A DNA stretch of 64,000 bases from Kitasatospora azatica KCTC 9699 (GCF_000744785.1 NZ_JQMO01000003.1:2480001-2544000); one strand, 5' to 3'. Counted from the first letter of the stretch, positions 46,170-55,274 are shown. The notes: generated by a model from the letters alone, not told the origin. A program made the numbers and translations.

Positions 46170-46214
46170 GACCACAAGGGAGTGGATCCGGTCGGTTCCG
46201 GTGGCCGGATCCGC
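46170..46214 (+). promoter_or_regulatory. GH74 leader with GATCCGG inverted repeat
   Basis: GGATCCGG (46183-46190) and CCGGATCC (46205-46212) form an inverted repeat in a 45-bp leader shared with 40732-40776. Being kept at both sites it is a good operator candidate for a cellulose or hemicellulose regulator; it is not the CebR consensus I know. Confidence 0.55.
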
Positions 46215-46250
46215 TCTCTCATGACCAGTTCGCAAGGAGAACGTCTACCC

Positions 46251-48893
46251 ATGAGCAACCCCACGAACGGCCGGGGACGCGGGCGTCACCGCCGTCGCCT
46301 GAGCGCCACCGCTCTGCTGCTCGGTGCGCCCCTCGCCGCCGTCTCGTACTTCGTGTTCGTGCACGAGGACTCCCAGGCCGCCACGGTCGACGGCGGCGCC
46401 TACTACCGGGTGCTCTCGGTGCGCAGCGGCCAGGTGATGGACGTCAACGCCTTCTCCACCGCCGACGGCACCCACATCCAGCAGTGGACCGACCAGAACA
46501 CCGCCAACCAGCAGTGGAAGCTGCGGCCCACCGGGGACGGCTACTACGAGCTGGTGAACCGCAACAGCGGCAAGGTGCTGGGCATAGCGGGCGACTCGAC
46601 CGCCCAGGCGGCTGCCGCCGAGCAGCAGACGGACCGCTCCTCGGCCTCCCAGCAGTGGCGGATCGACGCTGTGAGCGGGTCCGACGCCGTCACCTTCACC
46701 TCCCGCAGGAGCGGTCAGGTCCTGGACGTATCCGGATACTCCACGGACCGGGGCGCGCAGATCATCCAGTGGCCCGGCAAGGGCGGCGCCAACCAGCAGT
46801 GGAAGCTGGTGAAGTCAGCCGATTCCCCCGCGCCCGCGAACGGCGGGGCGCAGGGCGCGACCGGACCGTACGTGTGGCAGAACGCCCCGGTGGCGGGCGG
46901 CGGTTACGTCACCGGGCTGGTCTTCAACCAGCGGGAGAAGGGTCTGCTGTACGCGCGCACCGACATGGGCGGCGCCTACCGCTGGGACACCGGGGCCGAG
47001 CAGTGGATCCCACTGACCGACTGGGTCGGTGAGAAGGACTGGAACCTGCAGGGCATCGAGTCGCTGGCCACCGATCCCGTCGACCCCGACCGGCTCTACC
47101 TCGCGGCGGGTACCTACACCAACGGCTGGGCCGGCAACGGCGCGATCCTGCGCTCAACCGACCGCGGCCGCACCTTCCAGCGCACCGACCTGCCGTTCAA
47201 GCTGGGCGGCAACGAGGACGGCCGTGGGGCGGGCGAGCGCCTGGTGATCGACCCCGCGAACCACGACACCCTGCTGCTGGGCACCCGCAAGAACGGCCTG
47301 TGGCGCAGCACCGACCACGGTCTGACGTGGAATCAGGTCTCCTCGTTCCCCGTCAAGGACGGGGCGAGCTTCGGTACGGGCATCTCCTTCGTGACGTACG
47401 GCCCGTCCGGCAGCAACACGATCTACGTCGGCGTCGCCGACAGGTCCACCAACCTCTACCGCTCCACCGACGGCGGCAACAGCTGGCAGGCCGTCTCCGG
47501 CCAGCCCACCGGCCAGGTGCCGCAGCACGGCGTGGTCTCCGGTGACGGCTCGCTGTACCTGACGTACTCCAACGGGCCCGGCCCCAACGGCGTGTCGGCG
47601 GGTTCGGTGTGGAAGTACAACACCTCCGGCGGGGCGTGGAAGAACATCTCGCCGTCGCAGGGCAGCTACGGGTTCGCCGGTCTGGCCGTCGACCCGCAGA
47701 AGCCGTCCACGGTGATGGTCACGACGCTCGACCGCTGGTGGCCCCAGGACGAGCTGTACCGCAGCACCGACGGCGGTGCGACCTGGAAGGCCCAGGCCGA
47801 CAAGTCGGTGCGGGACGCCTCCGCCGCCCCGTACCTGGGTACCGGCATCGGGCACTGGATGACCGCCCTGAGCATCGACCCCTTCGACTCCGGGCACGTG
47901 ATGTACGGCACCGGCAACGGCATCTGGGCCAGCAAGGACGCCAACGCGACCGACAGCGGCGGCACCAGCCACTGGACCATCGGAGCCCGCGGGCTGGAGG
48001 AGACCGCGCTGGCGGACGCGATCTCCCCGCCCGGCGCCACCGCCCTCATCACCGCGATGGGCGACCAGGGCGGCTTCGAGTACGACTCGCTGACCAAGGA
48101 GCCCTCCGGGCGGATGGTCAACCCGACGATCTACCACGGCTCCTCCCTCGACTACGCCCAGTGGAACCCGCAGTTGGTGGTCCGGGCCGGGCGTGGCGGC
48201 GAGCAGGACGGCGCCATCTCCACCGACGGCGGCCACACCTGGAACGGCTTCAAGTCGGAGCCGGTGCCCAGCGCCGACAGCGGCCACATCGCCATCGCGG
48301 CGGACGGCTCCAGCATCGTCTGGACCGAGGCCGGCCAGGTCCCGTACCGCTCCACCGACCGCGGCGCGAGCTGGTCGCGGGTGAACGGCCTGGGCAACGA
48401 CGCCGAGGTCGTCGCCGACCGGTCCACGGGCAACACCTTCTACTCGCTGTCCAACGGCACGCTCTACGCCAGCACCGACGGCGGCGCGAGCTTCGGCGCC
48501 CGCGCCGGCAACCTGCCCACCGGCAAGCTCAGCGCCGTCCCCGGCGTCCCGAACGACCTGTGGATCGCCAGCGGCAAGGGCCTGCTGCACTCCACCGACG
48601 GCGGCCGCTCCTTCACCACCCTCGGGTCGGTGGAGTCCGCCAACGGCGTCGGCTTCGGCAAGGCCGCACCGGGCGCGTCGTACCAGACCCTGTACCTGAT
48701 CGGCCACGTGAAGGGCGTCGCCGGCGTCTTCCGCTCCACCGACCAGGGCGCCAGCTGGGTCCGCATCAACGACGACGCCCACCAGTGGGGCAACTTCGCC
48801 AGCAAGCCCATCATCACCGGTGACCCCGACACCTACGGCCGGGTGTACATCGGCACCAACGGACGCGGCCTCCAGTACGGCGACCCTTCCTGA
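46251..48893 (+). CDS. Secreted xyloglucanase (CBM13-GH74)
   Basis: 880 residues. A signal or membrane segment (LSATALLLGAPLAAVSYFVFV) is followed by a ricin-type CBM13 (about 45-185; QQW motifs). The GH74 two-propeller catalytic part runs from about 200 to the end, with repeated BNR/Asp-box strands (STDGGNSW, STDHGLTW, STDRGASW, STDQGASW). The expected catalytic Asp in YARTDMGGAYRW near residue 240 is present. The enzyme would cleave the xyloglucan backbone. ATG 46251 after AAGGAGA; an in-frame ATG at 46221 is an alternative. A 68-bp scrap of the same gene lies at 40778. Confidence 0.88.
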   Translation: MSNPTNGRGRGRHRRRLSATALLLGAPLAAVSYFVFVHEDSQAATVDGGAYYRVLSVRSGQVMDVNAFSTADGTHIQQWTDQNTANQQWKLRPTGDGYYELVNRNSGKVLGIAGDSTAQAAAAEQQTDRSSASQQWRIDAVSGSDAVTFTSRRSGQVLDVSGYSTDRGAQIIQWPGKGGANQQWKLVKSADSPAPANGGAQGATGPYVWQNAPVAGGGYVTGLVFNQREKGLLYARTDMGGAYRWDTGAEQWIPLTDWVGEKDWNLQGIESLATDPVDPDRLYLAAGTYTNGWAGNGAILRSTDRGRTFQRTDLPFKLGGNEDGRGAGERLVIDPANHDTLLLGTRKNGLWRSTDHGLTWNQVSSFPVKDGASFGTGISFVTYGPSGSNTIYVGVADRSTNLYRSTDGGNSWQAVSGQPTGQVPQHGVVSGDGSLYLTYSNGPGPNGVSAGSVWKYNTSGGAWKNISPSQGSYGFAGLAVDPQKPSTVMVTTLDRWWPQDELYRSTDGGATWKAQADKSVRDASAAPYLGTGIGHWMTALSIDPFDSGHVMYGTGNGIWASKDANATDSGGTSHWTIGARGLEETALADAISPPGATALITAMGDQGGFEYDSLTKEPSGRMVNPTIYHGSSLDYAQWNPQLVVRAGRGGEQDGAISTDGGHTWNGFKSEPVPSADSGHIAIAADGSSIVWTEAGQVPYRSTDRGASWSRVNGLGNDAEVVADRSTGNTFYSLSNGTLYASTDGGASFGARAGNLPTGKLSAVPGVPNDLWIASGKGLLHSTDGGRSFTTLGSVESANGVGFGKAAPGASYQTLYLIGHVKGVAGVFRSTDQGASWVRINDDAHQWGNFASKPIITGDPDTYGRVYIGTNGRGLQYGDPS

Positions 48894-48905
48894 CCCGACC
48901 CCCGA

Positions 48906-48939
48906 GCGGGGCCGCAGCCACACCGGCCCGCGGCCCCGC
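48906..48939. terminator. Terminator between GH74 and MFS genes
   Basis: GCGGGGCCGC (48906-48915) pairs with GCGGCCCCGC (48930-48939), 10-bp perfect arms, 14-base loop, between convergent genes. Confidence 0.75.
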
Positions 48940-48998
48940 CCCCGGCTCCTCCCGAAGGGACACCCCTCAGGCGCATACGCCACCACACCGTCCCTGCC

Positions 48999-50456
48999 TC
49001 AACCGCTGAGCGCCTGCTGCATCTGCGGCTCCGGCTCGGCCGACTCGGTGTCGGGCGTCTCCTGGGGCCGGGCGTGCTTCGGGAGCAGGAAGATGGCGAG
49101 GAACACCACGGCGAGCATCGCGATCTCCACGCCGAGGGTGAACTGCTCGGCCCGGACGAAGGTGCTGGTCTTGATCCGCTCGAAGAAGACCGTGCCGAGG
49201 ATCGCGGTGCCCAGGGCTGCGCCGAGCTGCTGGACGGAGGTGAGGGTGCCGGAGGCCGAGCCGGTCTCGTGCGGCTCGACCGAGGCGAGCACGGTGTCGA
49301 AGAAGGGCGCCATCACGAAGCCCATGCCGAGTCCGGTCACCGCGAGGGCCGGAGCCAGCTGCCACGGCGTCACGTCGGCGCCGGCGAGCTGCAGCGTCAG
49401 GATGACGCCCCCGACGCCCAGCAGCATCACGAGCAGCCCGCCGTGCATGACCTTGCGCCCGAACCTCAGCACGGCCTGCGCGGCGATGAACGCCACGACC
49501 ATGCCGATCGAGGAGGGGATTCCGGCCAGACCGGCCTTGAACGGCGAGTAGTGCAGGCCGATCTGGGTGTAGAGGCTGAAGGTCAGCCAGAAGCCGGTCA
49601 TGGCGGAGAAGAAGACCAGGCCGAGCGCCATTCCTCCGCTGAAGCCCCGCTTGCGGAACAGGCTGGGCTCGACCAGCGGGTCACCGCCGCGCGCGCTCTT
49701 GCGTGCCTCGAACCAGGCGAAGCAGGTGAAGACCGCCACCGACAGCGCGATCAGCACGAACGCCCAAGCCGGCCAGCCGTGTTCACGGCCCTGGACGAGC
49801 GGGAAGACGATCAGCGCCGATCCGACCGCGGCGAGGATCGCGCCGACCAGGTCGAGCCGGACCGCGCGGGTGCTCCTCCACTCGGGCAGGAAGGCGATGC
49901 CGCCGGCGATGGCGAAGAGGCCGAGCGGGATGTTGATCAGGAAGATCATCCGCCAGCCGGAGCCCCACAGGTCGGCGTCGACCAGCCAGCCGGCCAGGAT
50001 CGGACCGCCCACCGTGGACAAGCCCATCACCGGTCCGAACATGCCGAAGGCGGCCGCCTGCTCCTTCTCGGAGAACATCTCCTTCAGCATGCCCAGGCCC
50101 TGCGGCAGCATGACCGCGCCCAGCAGCCCTTGGACCACCCGGGCGGCGATCAACTGGCCCGGCGTCTGGGCCAGGCCGCAGGCGACCGAGCCGAGGGTGA
50201 AGCCGACCGCGCCGATCAGGTACATGCGCTTGCGGCCGAAGATGTCACCGAGGCGACCGCCGGTGATCAGGCCGATCGCCATGGCGAGGGTGTAGGCGGC
50301 GCCGAGCCACTGGATCAGGCTCTCGCCGCCGCCGATGTCGGCGCGGATCGACGGTCCGGCGATGTTGGTGACCAGGGAGTCGAGGAGGTCCATGACCTCC
50401 GCGGCGAGGATCACGAAGAGCGCGACCCAACGCCATCTGTAGAGGGTGTCGGCCAT
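48999..50456 (-). CDS. MFS drug exporter, DHA2 family (EmrB/QacA type)
   Basis: 485 residues with 14 predicted helices. Motif A appears as GGRLGDIFGRKRMYLIG near residue 67, and the antiporter motif C as GPVMGLSTVGGPILAGWL near 141. DHA2 pumps expel drugs, dyes or antibiotics using the proton gradient. ATG 50454-50456. It is divergent from a TetR gene, with three similar palindromic sites between, so export is most likely derepressed by a drug-like ligand. Substrate unknown. Confidence 0.88.
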   Translation of the reverse strand: MADTLYRWRWVALFVILAAEVMDLLDSLVTNIAGPSIRADIGGGESLIQWLGAAYTLAMAIGLITGGRLGDIFGRKRMYLIGAVGFTLGSVACGLAQTPGQLIAARVVQGLLGAVMLPQGLGMLKEMFSEKEQAAAFGMFGPVMGLSTVGGPILAGWLVDADLWGSGWRMIFLINIPLGLFAIAGGIAFLPEWRSTRAVRLDLVGAILAAVGSALIVFPLVQGREHGWPAWAFVLIALSVAVFTCFAWFEARKSARGGDPLVEPSLFRKRGFSGGMALGLVFFSAMTGFWLTFSLYTQIGLHYSPFKAGLAGIPSSIGMVVAFIAAQAVLRFGRKVMHGGLLVMLLGVGGVILTLQLAGADVTPWQLAPALAVTGLGMGFVMAPFFDTVLASVEPHETGSASGTLTSVQQLGAALGTAILGTVFFERIKTSTFVRAEQFTLGVEIAMLAVVFLAIFLLPKHARPQETPDTESAEPEPQMQQALSG

Positions 50457-50472
50457 CTGGGGCTCCGATCAG

Positions 50473-50556
50473 GAACAGCGTTTACGTTGACGAACACTGT
50501 TCTACAGACGATCGGCGTTCCAGTCAAGACAGCGTTCGCCTGATGGAACAGCGTTC
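50473..50556. promoter_or_regulatory. Triple operator GAACAnnGTTC between MFS and TetR genes
   Basis: GAACA-c-TGTTC (50492-50502) is a perfect palindrome. GAACAGCGTTT begins at 50473 and GAACAGCGTTC spans 50546-50556; a partial ACAGCGTTC lies near 50530. The sites cover both promoters and should bind the adjacent TetR protein. Confidence 0.7.
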
Positions 50557-50604
50557 GTCAGAGGTACCATGTTCGCCACAAGACAGCACGAAAGCAGGTG
50601 GCCG

Positions 50605-51318
50605 ATGTCCTCCGCGATGCCCGAGATCCCGTGGCACAAGGCACGAAAGACCGAGGCTCGGCAGCCCTTGAGCCAGGAGGCCATCATCGACGCGGGGATC
50701 CGCATCCTCGACGCCGAGGGCCTGGTCGGCGTCACGATGCGGCGGGTCGCCCAGGAGCTCGGCACCGGACCGGCCTCGCTCTACGCGCACGTCTCCAACA
50801 AGGACGAGCTGTGCGACCTCATGCTGGAGCGGATCGCCGGCGAGATCCGACTGCCCGAGCAGCCCGACCCGGCTCGCTGGAAGGAGCAGGTCAAGCAGAT
50901 CTGCCTGGAGGCGCAGCAGGTCTACTCCCGCCACCGCGACATCACCGTGGTGTCCCTGGGCAGCATCCCGGTGGGTGCGAACCAGCTGCGGATCACCGAG
51001 TTCCTGTTCGGCCTGATGCTGCAGGCCGGCATTCCGGACCAGGTCGCGGCCTGGGCGCTGGACGGCCTCGGCCAGCTGATCGACTCCGATGCCTACGAAG
51101 GCGCGCTCTACAGCAGCAGGTTCACCCCGGGCACCGACGTGGACGCCTACTTCCAGCAGATCAAGGACTACTTCTCCCGGCTGCCCAAGGACCGCTACCC
51201 GCTGCTCAGCAGCATGGCCGACACCATGGTCGACGGTGGTGGGGACGAGCGTTTCGCGTTCAAGCTGGATGTCTTCCTGCGCGGGCTGGAGTCGTACATC
51301 GACAAGCCCGCCGGCTGA
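50605..51318 (+). CDS. TetR family repressor of the adjacent MFS pump
   Basis: 237 residues. The helix-turn-helix lies near residues 35-65 (TMRRVAQELGTGPASLYAHVSNKDELCDLML) and the C-terminal domain is of the TetR_C type (dimer interface about 100-220). Start taken at ATG 50605 with AGGTGG upstream; ATG 50569, after GAGG, would add 12 residues and cannot be excluded. Divergent from the DHA2 exporter and flanked by three likely operators, so it is the probable repressor of both genes. Confidence 0.85.
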   Translation: MSSAMPEIPWHKARKTEARQPLSQEAIIDAGIRILDAEGLVGVTMRRVAQELGTGPASLYAHVSNKDELCDLMLERIAGEIRLPEQPDPARWKEQVKQICLEAQQVYSRHRDITVVSLGSIPVGANQLRITEFLFGLMLQAGIPDQVAAWALDGLGQLIDSDAYEGALYSSRFTPGTDVDAYFQQIKDYFSRLPKDRYPLLSSMADTMVDGGGDERFAFKLDVFLRGLESYIDKPAG

Positions 51319-51340
51319 ACGCACGCGACCCCGAACACAC

Positions 51341-51378
51341 GAGCACCTGGGCGGGCCGGTTGGCCCACCCAGGTGCTC
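51341..51378. terminator. Terminator between TetR and secreted-protein genes
   Basis: GAGCACCTGGGCGGGCC (51341-51357) pairs with GGCCCACCCAGGTGCTC (51362-51378), 16 of 17 positions, 4-base loop, between convergent genes. Confidence 0.85.
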
Positions 51379-51404
51379 GGTGTGAAGGGAGTGTCAGACG
51401 GTCG

Positions 51405-52505
51405 TCAGGGGACGATCGGGTGCGAGATCTGGCAGCCGCCCGCGCCGCCGTTGTAGTCGTTCGACCAGGTGCCCTGCATGGCGAAGGAGCCGGTCGCCAT
51501 GGCCACGTTCTGCGCGCCGCCGACGCCGCCGGTGCCCTTCCAGGCGCACTTGTCGGCGTTCTCCTGGCCGCTCGAGTCGGTCCAGCCGCCGGCCGGGTTC
51601 TGGTCGGTGATGGTCTCCGAGTACTCGTGGCCGTACACCATGGTCACGCCGTCCAGCAGGCCCGCGTTGCCGGTGTTGACGTAGTTCTGGCCGCAGGAGG
51701 TGCCCATGTCGGTGACGTACGGGTCGTTGGTGAACGCGACGTCGCCGTAGGGGGACGCGGCCGCGCCGCCGGACAGCGTGGTGTCGCCGTTCCAGTCGTG
51801 CCAGGCGCAGAACTGGCCGGTGGAGGTGTTGAAGCCGTCCGGGTGGGTGCCGGTCGGGGACAGCACGACGTACTGGGCGTTGCGGTTCGAGGCGGCCGTG
51901 GTGTTGCCGAAGTGCCCGGCGGCCTTCACCGCCTCGGTGGCCAGCTGGTTGCCGGTGGCCTGGTTCGGCGCGGCGGCCGACTCGTCGACCCAGATGCCGG
52001 CCAGCGCGCCACCGGTCGGGTAGCCGACGTGGGCGGCGGTCGAGGGGCAGCTGGTCGAGCCGGTGGCGACACCCTCGCAGTACTGGGTCATGACGCCGGA
52101 CCAGGTCTCACCGTTGGTCCCCAGGCCCTTGAACAGCTGCTGCGCCCGGACGGCTATGCCCATCGGGTCGCCGGACAGGGTGGTGTAGCCGTTGGCGTCG
52201 GTGCCCTGGGTACCCCACTGGGAGCCCAAGAAGACCAGGTAGACCTTGGGGGCGCCGGTGGTCACGCCGATGCCGTCGACGCTGCCGCCGAACTTCAGGT
52301 TGGAGGTCCGCTTGCCCGCGGCGGCGGCCGCGCCCTTCGCGGCGACGACGCCGTGCCGGTAGGGGTGGCTGGGGCCGGCGAGCTCGTTGCCCGGCTGGTT
52401 CGCCTGGGCCGGGGAGGCGGCGAAGCCCGCGCCGGCGATCATCAGCGAGGTGAGTCCGGTAAGGACCTTGATCCTCGCCTGACGGTTGTTGGGGGAAGTG
52501 CCCAT
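51405..52505 (-). CDS. Secreted protein, putative metallopeptidase-like
   Basis: 366 residues. A signal peptide ends near SPAQA-NQPG. The exported part is Gly/Thr/Asn-rich with five Cys, probably forming disulphides. The conserved-looking block VYGHEYSETITDQNPAGGW (from residue 290) has an H-E-x-x-E-x-x-T-D pattern that could hold zinc as in a diverged peptidase site, and GTHPDGFN lies upstream. I recall similar secreted proteins across Streptomyces but no proven activity. ATG 52503-52505. A terminator hairpin separates it from the convergent TetR gene. Confidence 0.6.
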   Translation of the reverse strand: MGTSPNNRQARIKVLTGLTSLMIAGAGFAASPAQANQPGNELAGPSHPYRHGVVAAKGAAAAAGKRTSNLKFGGSVDGIGVTTGAPKVYLVFLGSQWGTQGTDANGYTTLSGDPMGIAVRAQQLFKGLGTNGETWSGVMTQYCEGVATGSTSCPSTAAHVGYPTGGALAGIWVDESAAAPNQATGNQLATEAVKAAGHFGNTTAASNRNAQYVVLSPTGTHPDGFNTSTGQFCAWHDWNGDTTLSGGAAASPYGDVAFTNDPYVTDMGTSCGQNYVNTGNAGLLDGVTMVYGHEYSETITDQNPAGGWTDSSGQENADKCAWKGTGGVGGAQNVAMATGSFAMQGTWSNDYNGGAGGCQISHPIVP

Positions 52506-52760
52506 CGTGAGGGAGCCTCTCTCCTGCCGACCGCCCGCTGTGGGGGGAGCGGCGGCAGTGCATGGGGAACGAAGGGGCGCCGACGAACTGATGGACCGTC
52601 ACAGGGAGTTGGGACGGCCCGCCGTCTGACAGCCGGTAGCAAACCAGAGCCGCTAAATGGGCGTCAACAAGGTGGGCGGAAAAAGAAGAAATCGCCAATG
52701 AACAGCAAAGGGCCAATAAACTGTAAGCGGGAGCGGCTGAACAGTTTTCGGCGCCGAATC

Positions 52761-52778
52761 CGCAATGAATTCATTGCG
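52761..52778. repeat. 18-bp perfect palindrome at a gene end
   Basis: CGCAATGAATTCATTGCG, perfectly self-complementary with no loop; the TGA of the MAB_1171c-like gene lies within it. It is a possible protein-binding dyad rather than a hairpin terminator. The region 52506-52770 is otherwise empty and unusually AT-rich around 52630-52745. Confidence 0.7.
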
Positions 52779-53934
52779 CCCGGGCGGCCGCCGGGGAGGC
52801 GTAGGCGGTGGCGAGGCGGAGCAGCCGGTCGGTCTCGGTGGCGAAGTCGAGCTCCTCGAAGGAGGTGCCCGGGGCGGCGGTCACCGGGTGGGCGGGGGTG
52901 TGGCCGGCCAGTCGGCGGGCGCAGGCCAGGCGCAGCCAACGGGCCTCGCTGAGGGCGTCGTCGGCGTCGACGTGGGGGCCTTCGGCGTGGCTGGCGTCGG
53001 CGTACGGGGCGAGCACCAGGGCGGCGTCCCGGATCTCGATCACCAGGCGGTGCAGCCGGACCCGGGGGCCGCGGCCGAGCCGGGCGGTGAGGACGACCTC
53101 GGGCACGGCGGTGGTGAGCGCGGACCAGAGCGGGGCCAGCCGGCGGGCGGTGCGCCAGTCGCGCAGGCCGCGCGCGGCGACGCCGATGGTCGGGATCAGG
53201 CTGCCCAGCAGGACCAGCGCGATGGCGCTCCACTCGATGGCGTACAGCACGCCCGCGGCCAGGAACATCGGCCGGTCCGCCAGGTTCAGCAGGATCTGGC
53301 AGACCCTCAGCACGGAGTAGCCGAAGCCGGCACCGGTGCCCAGCGCCAGCACCCACAGGCCACAGCGCAGCGAGCGGGTGGCGGCCCGGCGGGCGTAGGT
53401 GGTGAAGAGCCAGCTGCCGACGGCCATCGAGGCGCCCAGGTAGCCGGCCACGATCAGCGCGTAGCAGGCGGCGGCGACCGAGCCCGGGTAGGCCTGGTAG
53501 AAGTCGACCACCTCGGTGGGCTGGTCCAGCAGGCTGAAGCTGACGATCAGCGCGGCCCAGGCGGTGAGGAGCACCACCCGGTGCGGGCGGCGCAGCCGGT
53601 CGGCCAGGTCGGGGCGGGCGGTCTCGGCGGCGAAGGTCAGCGTGGCCTTGCAGGCGACCAGGCCGATCAGGTGCTTGATCAGCACCACCAGGTTGTGCAC
53701 CCCGCTGGTGGCGTCCACCCATCTGGTGACGGCGGGCAGGCCGAGGGTGACCAGCACGGTCACCCCGGCGAACGCCGTCCACAGCGCGCGGGTGCGCGGC
53801 GCCCGCACGGCGGTGGGCAGCCGCCAGACGGTCACCAGCCAGAGCAGCGCCAGCACCGCCAGCTTGGCGGGCGACAGCGGCGGCGGGCCGGCGGCCTCGG
53901 CCAGCAGCCGGGTCGCGGTCATCGTCGGGCTCAT
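52771..53934 (-). CDS. MAB_1171c family putative membrane transporter
   Basis: 387 residues. Seven or so helices in the first 245 residues (LAVLALLWLVTVWRLP, LWTAFAGVTVLVTLGLP, VVLLTAWAALIVSFSLLD, ACYALIVAGYLGASMAV, and LYAIEWSAIALVLLGSLIP), then a soluble cytoplasmic domain with LHRLVIEIRDAALVL. This is the family named after Mycobacterium abscessus MAB_1171c. Transport has not been shown. ATG 53932-53934 overlaps the stop of the ImmA/IrrE gene (ATGA). The trio regulator-protease-membrane protein is conserved in actinobacteria. Confidence 0.8.
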   Translation of the reverse strand: MSPTMTATRLLAEAAGPPPLSPAKLAVLALLWLVTVWRLPTAVRAPRTRALWTAFAGVTVLVTLGLPAVTRWVDATSGVHNLVVLIKHLIGLVACKATLTFAAETARPDLADRLRRPHRVVLLTAWAALIVSFSLLDQPTEVVDFYQAYPGSVAAACYALIVAGYLGASMAVGSWLFTTYARRAATRSLRCGLWVLALGTGAGFGYSVLRVCQILLNLADRPMFLAAGVLYAIEWSAIALVLLGSLIPTIGVAARGLRDWRTARRLAPLWSALTTAVPEVVLTARLGRGPRVRLHRLVIEIRDAALVLAPYADASHAEGPHVDADDALSEARWLRLACARRLAGHTPAHPVTAAPGTSFEELDFATETDRLLRLATAYASPAAARAQ

Positions 53935-54491
53935 GTCCGCCGCACCGGGTGTCCGAAGGCGTCGTCCAGCCGGGCCAGCACCTGGGCGGACTGCGGCGAG
54001 TCGGTCCCGGCGCCGGCCCGGGTGGCGCGTTCCAGCAGCAGGGTGGCCAGCGATTCGGCGTCCGACTCCTGGCGGCTGCTGTAGCCGTCGCGGGCCAGCA
54101 GGGCGAGCACCCGGTCGGTGGCCAGGCCGAGTTCCCGGTCGGCCTCGGCCCGCTCGGCCCGGGCCAGCAGCTCGGCCCGCTCGGCGGGGGTGGTCGTCTC
54201 GGGCGCCACGTGCTCGAGCAGCATGTGCGAGATCTCGTGCAGCACGATCTGGGTCTTCAGGATCGGGGCGACACCGGCCTCGTAGAAGACCAGGTCGACC
54301 TCGTCCAGGCCGATCCACAGGCCGCACGGCAGATCCTGGCCGGCGGCGTTCTCCAGCGGGACCAGGCGCAGCGGACGGCCGCGGCGGCGGGCGATGCCGG
54401 CGCAGAACTCCTCCAGCTGGAACGGCTGGGGCACCTCGATCCGGTCCACCAGGGCGGCAAAGCCGGAGCGGGGCCGCCTGCGCCATCTCAT
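53931..54491 (-). CDS. ImmA/IrrE family metallo-endopeptidase
   Basis: 186 residues. Zinc motif H85-E-I-S-H89 (VLHEISHML) defines the ImmA/IrrE class, which cleaves a partner repressor on stress in Bacillus ImmA-ImmR and Deinococcus IrrE-DdrO. Here the XRE regulator gene just upstream is the obvious candidate substrate (inference). Start ATG 54489-54491. Its stop overlaps the start of the membrane protein gene, so the two are coupled. Confidence 0.87.
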   Translation of the reverse strand: MRWRRRPRSGFAALVDRIEVPQPFQLEEFCAGIARRRGRPLRLVPLENAAGQDLPCGLWIGLDEVDLVFYEAGVAPILKTQIVLHEISHMLLEHVAPETTTPAERAELLARAERAEADRELGLATDRVLALLARDGYSSRQESDAESLATLLLERATRAGAGTDSPQSAQVLARLDDAFGHPVRRT

Positions 54492-54667
54492 GGCCGCCCT
54501 GCCTTCTCCATCACTGCCACCGGAACCAGTGCTACCGAACGTGTCGTCATCGAACGGATCGAGGCAGAAGCATAAGCGCTCGGTCGAGCCCTGGTCACGT
54601 GTGGTTGCGCTCGGTTAGGTGCAGGTGCGGTGGATGCCGGAGTCCTCCGCATCCGGTCCTGTTCACC

Positions 54668-55183
54668 TCACCGACGGTGACCGCTGCGCCCCACGTCCGG
54701 CAGGCCCTCGACGGCCCTGACCTGGTCGACGATGGCCCGCAGCCCCTTGAGCGCGCGGGGTGAGAGGCCGGCCAGCCGGAAGGCCACGGCCCGCACGTTG
54801 CTGTCGGCGAGCACGTCGGCGAGCTCGGCGCGGTCCCGGTCGGCCGGCTCGGGCCGGGAGTCGGCCCGCTCGGCCTTGAGCTCGCGGACCCGGGCGTCCA
54901 CCCGCTCGGCCACCTCGTCGTCCAGGAAGTAGCCGGTCGGCACGCCGAAGAAGGCGGCGATGGCCTCCAGGGTCCGCACCGTCGGGTTGGTCTTGGTACC
55001 GGTGCGGATCTGCTGCAGGGTGCCGTGCGAGACGGTGGGGCCGTCCGGGCCGGCCTGCTCGCGGATCGCCTGGGCCACCTCGTGGTAGCTGAACGGGCCG
55101 CGGCCGGCGGGGTGGATCTCCCGGAACAGGTGGTCCAGCCGGTCGGCGATGGAACGGCGCGCGGCCTGTTCACGCTTCGACAT
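54668..55183 (-). CDS. XRE family helix-turn-helix regulator
   Basis: 171 residues. The helix-turn-helix covers about 30-80 (FSYHEVAQAIREQAG ... VSHGTLQQIRTGTKTNPTVRTLEAIAAFFGVPTGYFL). The C-terminal 80 residues are charged and helical, with a short LSPRALKGLRAIVDQVRAVEG end that may contact partners. ATG 55181-55183 chosen because GGGAG is 6 bases upstream; GTG 55189 is an alternative. It heads the regulator/ImmA-IrrE/MAB_1171c trio, 176 bp before the protease gene. Confidence 0.83.
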   Translation of the reverse strand: MSKREQAARRSIADRLDHLFREIHPAGRGPFSYHEVAQAIREQAGPDGPTVSHGTLQQIRTGTKTNPTVRTLEAIAAFFGVPTGYFLDDEVAERVDARVRELKAERADSRPEPADRDRAELADVLADSNVRAVAFRLAGLSPRALKGLRAIVDQVRAVEGLPDVGRSGHRR

Positions 55184-55262
55184 CGCCACTCCCTAGTCCG
55201 CCCCAGCCTGCCGTTCCCAGTATCCACTGAAGTAGACGCACAAAACGACCGGTTCGTGATGT

Positions 55263-55274
55263 TCCCCTAGGGGA
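55263..55274. promoter_or_regulatory. TCCCCTAGGGGA palindrome upstream of the XRE and HAD genes
   Basis: A perfect 12-bp palindrome about 80 bp upstream of the XRE start, in the shared region with the divergent HAD gene. It could be the XRE operator (inference). Confidence 0.45.

Noticed and set aside
46183..46212. CebR box at the GH74 promoter
   Set aside because: The inverted repeat GGATCCGG/CCGGATCC does not match the TGGGAGCGCTCCCA consensus of CebR as I know it.
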